DNA from: Sambucus nigra | Lineage: Eukaryota; Streptophyta; Magnoliopsida; Dipsacales; Adoxaceae | Length of the DNA: 64,000 nucleotides | Assembly: GCA_949130495.1 (NCBI GenBank) | Contig: OX422210.1 | Coordinates: forward strand, 639,306,585 to 639,370,584 | Direction of reading: 5' to 3' | Part shown: piece after piece, positions 34,514 through 45,314 of the stretch | Layout: each line of letters starts with the position of its first letter | Position numbering within the stretch: the stretch's first letter is position 1 | Translations under genes and position numbers: made by a program | The notes under the pieces: model-generated | Told to the model about the DNA's origin: nothing | Seen by the model: the letters and a program-made list of their open reading frames with translations, nothing else | Database searches by the model: none

Positions 34514-35473
34514 ATTGAAAATGAGAGATAAAATCTCCTTTTAGTCATTTAGGACTCGTAGGGATAAAATAAAAATAAAAACTTATTCTTATACGAAAAT
34601 TCCAGCTACCCCATTCCTAGAAACCAAAAAGTACATAACTCAACTATGAATAGACCAACACCCTAAGCAGATCCGATGATGCCGATTCCTTATTCCCGAA
34701 AACATTATAGCAACTAATGGGAAAAAATCAAGAATTTAGTTAAGTTTTACAATAGCTATCCTAATGGACTCAAATTTCTCTCCCCCATTTTGTCTCAATT
34801 GGACAAAGGGTGAAAAATATAAAATTTATACAAACAAATAAGGTAAACATCATTCCATCAATTTAAATTATACAACGGATCACATCAAGGGTCTCCTAAA
34901 TAAAATAGAGATAGGAGTCGTCTTTTGTCATTTATCAAATGACCGTGCCTTATATCCTCAAAGATCAATTATAAGAATGATAGTAATCGAAGGATATGAT
35001 AGGAGATAGATAGCTCATCTAGCATAATCATACCGATGGATTTCCGTAAAGATTCAAAGCATACATTATCAAAGGTTTTGTGAATAAGTCAGCTAGTTGA
35101 TGTTAAGTTGGTAAGTAGTTAATCTCTAATTCTTTGATCGAGCTGGTGCCTGGATCCATGGACTACTCTACAAAAAAAAAAAAAGGGCCGTCATAGTTAG
35201 ACTCAATAAGTTCGCGTATAAAATGATGTCTAATATTAATACGTTTAGTACGCGAATGTTGAACAGGGTTTTTAGACTATTGATCGTGCTTTAATTATTA
35301 CAATATTAATTCTGTTTGTCTTAATTAATGTCGTAATCATTAAGCATTTGCATTATCCATATTAACTAAGCGCAACAACTACCTATCGCTATGTATTCAG
35401 ATACAGTTGTAGAAAATGATATGAAGTTCTATTTTTTACTACTTCACCCGACTAAGTTGTTACCTATGAAGTA
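34514..35473 (-). other. Copia post-pol region
   Basis: This is the decayed end of RNase H and the 3' untranslated part of the copia element on the minus strand. A poly-A run lies at about 35171-35183. No intact frame. Confidence 0.45.
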
Positions 35474-37055
35474 TCATGCACTAGAAGTTCTTTTGTTGTC
35501 GTCTGAGCAGCCGGTCCAGTCAACATCAGTGTGCCCTACAATTGTGCTTACGGTGTCTTTTGTGTACCATATACCTAGATTTATCATACCCTTACCATAT
35601 TTGATTATACGTTTAAGATATAAAAGGTGACATTCCTTAGGTGCACTTGGGTAATAAGCGCAAACATAAACATCGTACATAATATCAGGTCAAGAAGCTG
35701 TTAGATATAGTAAATTGCTTATCATACTTCTATATAGTGTAGGATCCACGAGTTTCCCATTCTCATATTTAGATATTTTCATAGAGGTGCTCATGGGAGT
35801 CCTAACAAGTTTAGCATTATCTAGATCGAACTTTATAACTAATTCAATTGCGTATTTAGACTGCGATATAAACAACCCATCATCTTTTTGTCTAACCTAA
35901 AGGCTTAAAAAATATAAAATCTCCCCCATAAGCGACATTTGAAATTCCTCATGCGTAATATTTGAAAAATCTTTAACTTGAGCCGGAGAAGTAGATCCAA
36001 ATATAATGTCGTAAACATATACTTGAACAATTAAGACCTATTTATTAAAATTTTTGACAAATAATGTCTGGTCATTTTTGCCACGCTGGAATCCTTTATT
36101 GATTGAAAAAGTCAAAAAGCATTTTTACCAGGCGCGAGGGGTTTGCTTTAAGTCGTATAATGCCTTTTTTAATCGAAAGACATGGTTAGGGTAATGAGGA
36201 TCAATAAAACCTTTTGTTTGTTCAACAGAGACCTCCTCCGTAAAAATACCATTTCTAAAATAACAAATTTATCATCCATTTGGTAAAGGCTGAATTGTAA
36301 GTGGAAAGCTATGGCCAAAAGCAAGCGAATAGACTCTAGGCGAGTGACCGGGACAAAAGTCTCCTTAAAATATATTCCTTCAACTTGAGAGTATCCTTGA
36401 GGAACTAACCTAGCTTTATTTCTAACTATCATCCCTGATTCGTCTGTTTATTTTTAAAGATCCAACAACCGCAATAACCCTTTTATTTTTTAGCCTAGGG
36501 ACGAGATTCCACACACCATGACTCTTAAATTAGACTATCTCTTTTTGTATAACACCAATCCAAAAGGAGTCACTAAGTGGCTCATTTACATTCTTTGGTT
36601 TTAGTAGAGAAATAAAGCACGCAAAATGGGCCACGTTATGTAATTTGGATCGCGTTCGCACTGGCTCACTAGGGTTACCAACAACATTGACAATGGTATT
36701 ATCTTTAGAAACCCAATTAGGTACTGCAGGGGTCTCATTCGGTGGAGGGTCATCTATCTCTGGAGAGACAAAGGTAACATAATTTTTAGACTCTTCCATG
36801 ATTATTGATCCTTGTTCTTTACTCTCGACATTGGTGTCACTCACTATCACATTTATCGATTCCATGATTACTTTGGTACACAAATTATAAATGCGATATG
36901 CCATACTGTTTGGAGGGTAACCCAAAAATATGTCTTTGTCGTTGTGGATTTCAAACTTTGATAGGTGTACTCTGTCTTTGCAAACATAGCAAGTACTCCC
37001 AAAAGTTCAAAAATATTTCAGATTGGGTTTTTTACTCTACCAAAGTTCATAGAAG
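35474..37055 (-). pseudogene. Ty1/copia RT-RNase H relic
   Basis: In minus orientation, right to left: a linker (36530-36925), the RT start [15 protein letters not shown] and [17 protein letters not shown] followed by LYQMDDKF (36169-36432), the later RT part SKYAIELVIKF...KLVRTPMST and DPTLYRSMISNLLYLTAS (35690-35875), and RNase H GHTDVDWTGCSDDNKRTSSA (35474-35680). These are the standard copia motifs. Frames change between pieces and stops are frequent. The piece is cut at 37060 by the Retand-type element, and its upstream half resumes at 49570. Confidence 0.85.
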
Positions 37056-37060
37056 GCTTG
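37056..37060. repeat. Target site duplication, left copy (GCTTG)
   Basis: GCTTG immediately left of the Retand-type LTR; the identical GCTTG follows the right LTR at 49570-49574. The two copies together define the insertion into copia pol. Confidence 0.95.
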
Positions 37061-37667
37061 TGTTGATGTAAAAAATTATATTACTCTAATAATTCATTCA
37101 CAGATAAATAAATGAGACAAAAGATTTTTAAGTGGTTCAGCCTTATAGAATTGGCCTACGTCCACTGTTGTTTTATTGCTGAGTGTTTGGGAATTCTCAA
37201 TTACAAGAAATTTCATTCCGGATTCCGTCCTTTGGATTCGGATCCCTTACAATGAGGATTGTACAATGTATTTATAGCCCTGAGGCTGTAATGTGAAAGG
37301 GTAATACATTAAATGATATACATATGAAAAGGTAATACATTTAATGCCCTTGTTGTGTGGGCGTCTGAATGATAAGCATTTAATGAATCAGTTGAACCGT
37401 TGGTTATCCATCTATTAATGCTTTGTTCGAGATGCAGCTCGGACCACCTGAGTTGCTCGGACCGCCTAAGCTTCTCGGTACTCAAGAGTTCCTCAAAGAG
37501 GCATTGTTCCTCGGAGTGTGTGAGTTCCTCGGGGAACTGGTCTTCCTCATTGTAGTCTTGTTCCTCGGAGTGCGTGGGTTCCTCGGAAGTGTTTGTTGTT
37601 TCCATGTAGATAGCCACGTGTTTTCATACGATTGGTCCATGTCAGCAAATTAAATTTGGTATCAACA
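37061..37667 (-). mobile_element. Retand-type 3' LTR
   Basis: 607 bp, starting TGTTGATGTAAAAAATTA and ending GGTATCAACA on the plus strand (TGTTGATACC...ATCAACA on the minus strand). It carries several TTCCTCGG words spaced about 15-35 bp apart in its U3 part (about 37465-37590). Confidence 0.95.
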
Positions 37668-37680
37668 GAAGCCCCCAATG
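37668..37680 (-). other. Polypurine tract of the Retand-type element
   Basis: CATTGGGGGCTTC on the minus strand, directly before the 3' LTR. Confidence 0.85.
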
Positions 37681-37971
37681 TTTCATAGTTCGAAATTTGA
37701 GGAGTATGGAACATTATTTCTCGGAATGTGGTAGCTTTAAATAGTCTTCCTGATTTTTAGGAGAATTTCCCTTGTATTTATTTCTCCTTCCCAATTCATA
37801 GAATCATGCTTTTTTGGACTTTTCTGCGTGCTTCGATTCCCGCGTCACTTTTCATCTTTTTAGCCGCTGTTGTTCGCTTTGATTCCCGCGCTAATATTTA
37901 ATGCCCTTTTAGCCGCCGGTAACGTAATCATCCTTTTTTGTAATCATTACTTCACCATTTCCCAAGGCAAG

Positions 37972-37980
37972 GTATTTAAA
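37972..37980 (+). promoter_or_regulatory. TATA-like box for the antisense gene
   Basis: GTATTTAAAC lies about 30 bp before a CACTCCCATCGTCTT stretch and about 170 bp upstream of the antisense ATG. A plant core promoter at this spacing would give a short pyrimidine-rich leader. It is inferred from position and sequence only. Confidence 0.5.
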
Positions 37981-38148
37981 CTTCACAGACACTCCCATCG
38001 TCTTCTACCTTTTCAAATTTTCATCTTTTGAGTTTTACGTCGTCTCTTCCTACTCTCTTATGCGTTCGTCTTTTCCGTCGTTCGTTGTCAGCAGATCCAT
38101 TCTTTTCCTGTAAGATCTTCTTCCTTCTTCTTTATTTCTTTATTCACC

Positions 38149-40356
38149 ATGGTTTACCCTGTTGAGTCTCTTGAGAAGTTTCGTTGTGATTTCTCCATTC
38201 CCTCTTGGGTTGTCTTGGAAGAGCTTTCTGAGCCTTCTAATTACTTCCATTTGGCTGAGGGACATTGGTTCCCCAGTCTCTTTTTTGCTGAGTGTGGATT
38301 TTCTTTTCCACCAAATTCTTTGTGTCTGGAATTCTGTCAGTACTTTGACGTTGTTCCTGCACGAATAGCCCCCAACACATGGAGAATAGTTAATAGGGTT
38401 CATAGGTTAAATCAAGTGCATGGAACTCGTATAGGAATTCAAGAAATCATGTACTGCTATAGATGGGCAGTTAATGAAAATATTTATTATTTAAAAACTA
38501 GATTTTTAAATAGAGCTTTAGTAGTCAATCTCCCTGATGCCAATAGGGATTATTTTGAGCATGGGGTTGTCATAAAAAATTGGCAACACCCTCCGTTAAC
38601 TGGAGATGAGGTTTACCAGGGTCCCAGATGCCCTCCTTATGGCAATGGGATAGGTTATTTTTATTTCATTTCATTTATTTTAAAATCATGTTTCTTTTGT
38701 GTTTGATAAAATGTGTCACTGATAACAAATGTTTATTTATTTGCAGTTGATAACAAGAGAAAGTGCCCAATAGAAGCAGATGTCAATATAAGGCATTTGA
38801 AACTTATCTGGAGTCTGCATCAAAGTGTTGCCGATGAACACATTACATCATCTTCGTATCTGCTTCAGTACAAGAGCTACACTACTTCTTTCACTGCTCG
38901 TCCAGTGATAAGTGAATCAGAGCCAATACCAGCTTCCACCAGCTCGTCGCCTGAATCTCATATTCCTTTAAGTGAAAGGATGAAGAAGAGAAGACCTCCT
39001 ACCCTATTTGAGAAGACTTCCTCCGGTTCTGGGGAGGCAAAAAGGAGTAGGATAGATGTCCCAAAGGAGGGGACGAAGAAGAATGATGCAGCTCCTCCAG
39101 TTGCTTCTGCTAAAGTTGCCGAGAAGGTTGATGATAAGCCCGCAGTGGCTCCGAGCAAGTCTGTTGCTCCTGGAGAGGTGATTGTGATATCACCGACCAA
39201 GGGTTATTCCTTGGTTGAATATGTACATGTTCCGCCGAGGAGGCTGAAGAAGAGCTCCTCGGTCAATTTGGCTGACACCATTATTCAGCCCCCAGCTGCT
39301 GGGACTGGAATTCCCACTTTTATTCCCCCGAGCTCTGACATGAGCTCGGTAAAGTCCTTGATCATTCCTGAGGTTCAAGGTACTGAAGAAAACCTTACTC
39401 GGGATATGGTTACCTCACTAGCTGCTCGTCACCTTGCTTCTGTAAGTCTCTTTACTTAGAATTTTTCATATTTCGTTTGTCATTTCTGTTTCTAACTTGC
39501 TTTCTTTTTCTGTTCACAGTTGACAAGCTGCTTTAATATAATCCTGAAGAAGGATGAAGCGATTAAGGCTTCTTGCTCCTCGTCCAGTGTGGAGGGATCT
39601 CTGGAAGAAGCTACCAAGTCTCTGGCAGATTCTCGCCAGAAATATGCTGATGATAAAGTTGTCTGGGAGAAGAAACTTGCCTCCTCCGAGCAAGAAAAAG
39701 CTCGGATTATTGATGCCTCCAAGGAGTTGGAGAAGAAAAAGAATGCCTTGGAGAAGGCAAATAAAGAGCTTGAAGAGAAGCTCAAAACTGCAGGAGTGTT
39801 TGAAGATAAACTCAAGGCTGCCGAGGAGGAGTTGTCCAAACTTCGGAAAGTAGGTCGGCAGAAGGAAGAGGCTGAAAATAAATTAAAGGCTGCTGAGAAC
39901 CTGCTTTCCGAGAAGCTTGCCTTGCAGAAGGCCAAGAGGAAAGTTGTTGTGAAGAAGTCCTTCAGCTCTGGCTGGGACAAGGGGTGGGATAAGGGGTTGG
40001 CTGCCATGGTGTCGCAAGTGGACTATGGCAGTCTTAAATACTTTAGGGATGGATGGGTTGCTACCCTTCAGGAAATGAAGGTCGACGAGTCTTCCGAGCT
40101 CTTCCAGAGACATATCCCTGGTCCCCCTCCAACTCCAGAAGAATTAGAAGAGGACGAAGCTACCTCTGAAGAGTCTTCGATGGTGATGGGAGATCATGCC
40201 CTAACCATTCAGCCTGTTGCCGAGGAAAATCAGCACATCGTTTCTTCCTTCGAGCAACTGCCCACTCTACCCGAGCAACTATCTCTTCCCTCCGATCAAC
40301 CTACCTCTTCATCCCAGCCTCCCGAGAAGATTTTGGGAGATAAGGAAAAGGTTTAG
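38149..40356 (+). CDS. Antisense gene 1 of the Retand-type element
   Basis: This gene of three exons is read opposite to gag-pol: 38149-38653, 38747-39441 and 39520-40356. Both introns (93 and 78 bp) have GT...AG ends (CAG acceptors). The first is phase 1, the second phase 0, and the joined frame is open for 678 codons. The ATG sits in a good context (ACCATGG). Exon 1 resembles the plant 'putative gypsy type transposon' domain (Pfam Transposase_28 type: aromatic-rich, APNTWRIVN near residues 71-80). Exon 2 is a low-complexity P/S/K-rich linker. Exon 3 is a long E/K/A coiled coil, then DKGWDKGLAAMVSQVDYGSL and an acidic tail. The function is unknown; antisense ORFs are a recurrent trait of the Tat lineage. 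It stays open while gag-pol has decayed. Confidence 0.8.
38654..38746 (+). other. Intron 1 of antisense gene 1
   Basis: Donor TAG|GTTATT and acceptor TTTGCAG|TTG, 93 bp, T-rich. Removal restores the frame from exon 1 to exon 2 (phase 1). An unspliced reading stops within the intron. Confidence 0.8.
39442..39519 (+). other. Intron 2 of antisense gene 1
   Basis: Strong donor CT|GTAAGT and pyrimidine-rich acceptor TTCACAG|TTG, 78 bp. Phase 0; an unspliced reading stops 18 bp into the intron. Confidence 0.85.
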
Positions 40357-40432
40357 TGTTGTTCGGGTTTCTCTTTATTTTGTTTCTCTTTATCAAATGT
40401 AACTCAGAAGATGTAACTCTGAATTATGATCT

Positions 40433-40438
40433 AATAAA
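40433..40438 (+). terminator. Poly(A) signal of antisense gene 1
   Basis: AATAAA lies about 77 bp after the TAG stop at 40354, in a T-rich region. It is well placed for a plant polyadenylation signal. Confidence 0.55.
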
Positions 40439-40537
40439 ACTTGAACTTTTTGCATATTGTTGTCTATCCTTCATTCATACTCTGCTTATTCTTCCTATTG
40501 ATGATTGCTCTTCTTTATCTGCTAGTTTCTGGCCAGG

Positions 40538-41809
40538 ATGGATCTGCTATCTGCCCATGACGTGAAGTTGCTTCAACAATGCAATGAGTACTTTAAGGCT
40601 GGTCACACAGACTTGAGTGTTGCACAAGTTGCCGACATCCTTGGTCTAGATGCTTCAGAACAGGCAGTTGAAGCATATCAGTACCTGAAGTGTCTACTTG
40701 ACCAAGCAGTGGCCAATAATGTGGCTTATTATGAAATGATTGAGGATCTCCAGTGTACCCTCGAAGACCTTCAGAATTAATACAAGGAATCAACTGCCCC
40801 GTTGCATGAGGGGTACGAAAAGAAGTACAAGCTGATCATGGCTGACAAGGGCTACGAGAAGCTTTTTGCTGGGTATGATCTGAGGGAGAGAACTTTGAAG
40901 GGTGAGGTCAAGGAATGCAGACAGATTGCCAAGTTGCTGGAGCAAGAGAACAACAACTTGCAAAAAGAGCTATCACAATTGAAGTCTGCAGCCTCCACTT
41001 CCAGTGCCTTGATCCCAGTGACCGACGAGGGATTCTCGTTCTTAGAGGTTAAGAATGCCAAGTTGAGGCATGAGTTGGAGACTTTGAAGAGCTAGGGCAC
41101 TTCTACATCTTCTCGTGGTCGAGCAAGAGCTCCTCGGGGACGAGCAAGAGCAGCTCGGGTTTTTGTTGAGGAACAGAGGACTCAGTCTGCCTTAGAGAAC
41201 CAAGCCTTCCAACTAATGGAGAATAACTAGGCGTTGTCTGATATGTCAAAGAAGATTAGAGACCTGGAAAAATAGCTCTCTGCGAAGAAGTCAGTGTTGG
41301 AGAATAATGAGCTTTTCATCAAGAATCTCCACGAGAAGCTAGAAAGGCTAACATATCAATTCCACAAACAGCCCAGGGAGTTCTGGATGGCTGGATACAA
41401 CGAAGCACTATTCCACTTAGACGATCGTATCCAGAATGCCAACAATGAGGGCTACAAGCAAGGCTGGATGAATGCCTTAGGTGTGCTGAAGCTCGAACAA
41501 GGTCATTATCTCTGGGACTATCATGATCCCGGGTTGCTCGACTTGCCTGTGCCACCATACAATTTGGAGATGGATTGGATCCTTGCTCGGGCCATTCCTC
41601 GGAGCTTAATTTCAAAGTATCTTGGTGACTATAATTTACATTCTCAAATCGAGGTATCTCATCCCGAGCATCTTTTAGATCGACCATCCGTAATGAATAC
41701 GAGGATGTTGAAAGATCTTAATTTCATCAATTCTCCTCTGTCTTTCAATGATCCGCCTACTGGAGAGGAACCTGTGTCAAAAGCAGAGGGGAAGAGACCA
41801 GTAGAATAG
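40538..41809 (+). pseudogene. Antisense gene 2 of the Retand-type element
   Basis: One frame runs from the ATG at 40538 to a stop at 41807-41809 (about 424 codons), interrupted by just four stops: TAA at 40778, TAG at 41093, TAG at 41228 and TAG at 41273. There are no frameshifts. The product is E/K/L-rich with coiled-coil character (CRQIAKLLEQENNNLQKELSQL), an RGRARAPRGRARAARV stretch (about 41110-41160) and a C-terminal part with WMAGYNEALFHLDDRIQ and LPVPPYNLEMDW. I do not recognise a family. All four stops fit CAA or CAG codons changed by C-to-T. It follows antisense gene 1 by 180 bp and probably belongs to the same antisense block. Confidence 0.7.
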
Positions 41810-42079
41810 GAATTTTTGATGTAATAGTTAGTATACATGTCAATGTAACTGTAATTTCATTATCAATGTAATTTATTTTGAATTCAATGAAAGACTTTCA
41901 TTTTTGTTTGCTATTATGTTGTAGTTATCAAACACTTTATATTTATGCATATTTGTTAAAAAGATAACAATATTGTGTTGTTTGTCGATCAATTCAGTAA
42001 TAATTAAAAAGTTTGAAGTTTCAATAATATTGCTCGATCACTTAATAATAAAGTCACGAGTATAAAAATGTTTAAAATT
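41810..42079. other. AT-rich spacer between antisense genes and arrays
   Basis: Non-coding. It contains TGTAA-rich, near-upstream-element-like words (41815-41900) that may end antisense transcripts. Confidence 0.4.
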
Positions 42080-42285
42080 TTTCCAACCAACCAAGGTCGT
42101 TAAATTATGCTTGTCGACCAACTGCAGTTAGTGGGTTTTTATCCCCGACCATCCATACTTGGTAGATTTTTCTCTTAAATGTTTCCGACCAACCAAGGTC
42201 GATAAATTTTCTTTGTCGACTAACTATAGTTGGTGGGTTTTTATCCCCAACCAGCCATAGTTAGCAACTTTTGCATCTTTTGGAA
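42080..42285 (-). repeat. Two-copy ~105-bp tandem repeat
   Basis: Two direct copies share CCAACCAAGGTCG, TTGTCGAC[C/T]AACT, and GTGGGTTTTTATCCCC[G/A]ACCA landmarks. It lies in the 3' untranslated part of the Retand-type element next to the 40-bp array, which uses related GCCAAC words. Confidence 0.8.
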
Positions 42286-42289
42286 TAAT

Positions 42290-42780
42290 CTTACCTCCCG
42301 GCCAACATAAGTTGGCATTTTCGAGAATGTACGTACCTTCCGACCAACATAAGTTGGCATTTGCGAGCATATTTTGTTTTCTAGCCAAACAGGTTGGCCT
42401 TTTTAGGAATATTTCATTTCCTAGCCAAACAGGTTGGCATTTTTAGGAATATATCGTTTCCTAGCCAAACAGGTTGGCATTTTTAGGAATATATCGTTTC
42501 CTAGCCAAACAGGTTGGCATTTTTAGGAATATTTCGTTTCCTAGCCAAATAGGTTGGCATTTTTAGGAATATTTCATTTCCTAGCCAAACAGGTTGCCAT
42601 TTTTAGGAATATATTGTTTCCTAACCAAACAGGTTGGCATTTTTAGGAATATATTGTTTCCTAACCAATCGAAGTTGGCATTTTTAGGAATATTTTGTTT
42701 CCTAACCAACCGAAGTTGGCATTTTTAGGAATATCTTGTTTCCTAACCAACCAAAGTTGGCATTTCTTGGAATATTTTGC
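42290..42780 (-). repeat. 40-bp tandem array in the Retand 3' UTR
   Basis: About 12 copies of a roughly 40-bp unit with the core CTAGCCAAACAGGTTGGCAT followed by TTTTAGGAATAT. Central copies (about 42420-42620) are nearly identical, while outer copies diverge (CATAAG or CCGAAG in place of ACAGG). The core holds the inverted pair GCCAA...TTGGC. The region between pol and the 3' LTR of Tat-group elements is known to be hypervariable and a source of satellite repeats. Confidence 0.92.
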
Positions 42781-42918
42781 CGAGCAGTCTGAGCTTTGCC
42801 GAGATTTGCCGAGTAGTGTGTAGCACTAGTATTCCCCGAAAAATTCTCAATAAAAAGGAGAGACTTTGGCAGAATATCTTCGTTTTATTCATACTGATGG
42901 AACTGTGTTACATATACA

Positions 42919-43960
42919 TCATTGATAATACTTGCGCAAGTGCTCTGCGTTCCATGCATTCTTAAACTCCTCGCCTTCTAAAGTTGCTATTCGATAAGTT
43001 CCTGGTCGAACAGCTTCTGTAACTCGGTATGGTCCATGCCAGTTTGCTTCCAGCTTATTGTATTTTTGAATTACTTTCTTCAGCACATAGTCTCCTTCTT
43101 TTAGGTCGCACTTTTTCACCCTTTTGTTGTAGAACAGAGTTGTTCGCTGCTGGTAAGCAGCATTTCTAATGGATGCTTCTTCTCTAACTTCCTCGAGCAT
43201 GTTTAAATCTAGTCTTCTCATTAAGTCGCTGACAGGGGAATTGAAATTCAGTACCCTGTGTGTTGGGAGGCCCAACTCGACAGATATGACAACTTCACTT
43301 CCAAACGCCAGCATGTATGGTGATTCTCCAGTTGTTACTCGGGGAGTAGTTAGGTAAGCCCAAAGTACTGATTGTAGCTCGTTGATCTAGTTTGCTTTTG
43401 CATCATCTAATCATTTCTTTAAACCGTTCAGTAGCGTTCTGTTTGTCACTTTAGTTTGTCCATTGCTTTGAGGATGGCCTGGTGCTGAATGAACCTTCAA
43501 AATGTTTGACTGATGACAATAGGCGACAAACTCCTCGTTATCAAATTATGTTCCATGGTCTGTGATGAAATCATGAGGGAGACCATATCGACAAATGATG
43601 TTCTTCCAAATAAATTGGTACACCTTCTCATACGTCATGTCAATGAGTGGCTCAGCTTCTACCTACTTAGTAAAATAATCCACTGCGACGACGAGATACT
43701 TGAACCTTTCTCGGGTCATTGGCAGTGGTCCAACCAAATCAATTCCCCACATGGCAAATGGCCAAGGAGAAGTTATGGGTGTCAACAATGCTTGTGGAGT
43801 TCTTCGGATGGAGGAGAATTGCTGGCACTTGTCACACTTCTTGGCATAGGCTATACAATCAGCCCTCATCGTCGGCCAGTAGTATCCCTGCTTCATCACC
43901 CTTTGTAAAAGCGTCCGACCTGCTACATGTGCTCCACAAGACCCTTCATGTATTTCAATA
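42919..43960 (-). pseudogene. Retand-type integrase relic
   Basis: Minus-strand frame with the zinc-binding half H-x-H (HEGSCGAH) and CDKCQQ, the core WGIDLVGPLP (first D) and DFITDHGT (second D), and then SNGQTKVTNR where the usual E is K (AAA at 43450-43452). The C-terminal part (42919-43314) is open and includes the GPYRV motif of the gypsy integrase GPY domain. Stops lie at 43663-43665, 43546-43548, 43411-43413 and 43387-43389. A one-base shift near 43955 separates it from the upstream RNase H tail. It is inactive. Confidence 0.88.
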
Positions 43961-45314
43961 AATCAATTCTTTCACCTCGGAGGGATGTACGCATCTCTGT
44001 AAACCTGCCATAATTCCTCGTCTATATAAAACACCATTAGTTAATACATACCGAGCAGCTTTAAACTTTAATTTCTTGGCTGCAAGCTTGTCAATTAGCA
44101 ATTCTCCCTCCTCGATATACGCCCTGATGAGTTCCATCCAAGATGGTCCTAAATCAAGGGTGATAAAGTTCATCGTCAGATCTTCATCTATACTCCGACC
44201 AGCTAACACTTCAATTGGGATTGTTCGTCGTAGCTCGGTGCGAGTAGCTGATGCTAGTCGAGCTAGGGCGTCTGCCCTCGCATTCTGACACCAGCTCCTT
44301 TGCCTTTGCATGATATCTGATCATTAATTCTCCTCTAACTGCATATACTCCCATCATTTGGTTTATAATCAATTGAGAGTCACTGAAAATCATAACCTGT
44401 TGCGCCTCCATAATTTTTGCCAAATTAATCCCTGCGATCATGGCCTCATATTCAGCCTCATTGTTGGAAGCTTTGAATTGGAAACGCAAAGCGTATTCCA
44501 TGTCGACCTCATCCGGAGTGCTCAAAACTATCCCCGCGCCACATCCTGCAGTGCAAAATAAGCCATCTACATATAGCCTCCATATAGGTAACTCGTCTTC
44601 AAATTTCGAATCAGTCAGAGTTCCTCGGTGAAATATTTGTTGCTTCCTTTCATCCTCCCCGGATTTTTCTCGCTCCTCGTCGATCATATTTTCTTGCCCT
44701 TTTACCAACCGGAGTTGGTCTGAGCTAGTGTTTGTCGATCCTGTAACATCCACAGGTTGATCAGCGAGCAACTCTTGTTCCTCGTCCGGAGTCCTCACAA
44801 CTATCTATGCATCACATCCTGTAACATCCACACGCCCTTTTACCAATCGGAATTGGTCTGAGCTTGTGTTTGTTGATCCTGTAACATCCACAGGTTGACC
44901 AGCGAGCAACTTTTTCTCCTCGGGGGTATCAGGATAGGTGAACTCCGCTATAAAGTCTGCTACAGCCTGCCCTTTTAGCGATGATCTGGGTTCATAAATT
45001 ATATCATATTCACCGAGCTCTATTGCCCAGTACATCAATCTCCCTAATTTTTCTGGCTTATGAAGGGCTTGTCTCAATGGCACGTCGGTATATTCTACTA
45101 TAGTATGAGCCTGGAAGTATGGCCTCATTCTCCTACTCGCCTCAATCAGCGCCAGTGCCAATTTCTCCAGCCTTGGATATCTGATCTCTGCTCCTCGAAA
45201 GGCCTTACTTGTGTAGTAAATTGGTTTTTGCACTCCATTCTCCACTCTGATCAACGCCGAGCTAACTGCTTTCTCGGACACTGCAAGGTACAAATACAAT
45301 TTTTCTCCCATCAC
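43955..45314 (-). pseudogene. Retand-type dual RNase H region
   Basis: The first RNase H (45314 to about 44930) begins LYLYLAVSEKAVSSALI and ends SLKGQAVADFIAEF; it lacks the usual catalytic aspartates at its start, as expected for the degenerate first RNase H of Tat elements. An acidic connector follows, then a second, archaeal-like RNase H with WRLYVDG, NNEAEYEA and FSDSQL (residues corresponding to D, E, D all present; about 44370-44590). A TAG at 44805-44807 splits the connector. Near 44290 a frameshift with loss of about 20 residues joins it to QNARADALARLASA. It lies downstream of the RT after a one-base shift at 45314. Confidence 0.82.
44696..44960 (-). repeat. 138-bp in-frame duplication in the RNase H connector
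   Basis: Two direct copies start 138 bp apart (GCCCTTTTACCAA at 44696 and 44834). They encode the repeated peptide PVDVTGSTNTSSDQ[L/F]RLVKG. The period is a multiple of three, so the frame is kept. Confidence 0.9.

Noticed and set aside
37423..37653. Open frames of 76-102 codons in the Retand-type LTRs, both strands
   Set aside because: They arise from the repeated TTCCTCGG words; the same frames appear in both LTRs because the LTRs are copies, not because of coding.
39492..40007. Minus-strand open frame of 171 codons opposite exon 3 of the antisense gene
   Set aside because: It is the mirror of a low-complexity E/K/A coiled-coil coding strand, giving an S/F/L-rich product. The plus-strand reading has splice sites, a start and coherent domains.
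42290..42780. Regular 40-bp repeats that could suggest a CRISPR array
   Set aside because: The units are contiguous tandem copies without unique spacers, in a plant retrotransposon 3' region.
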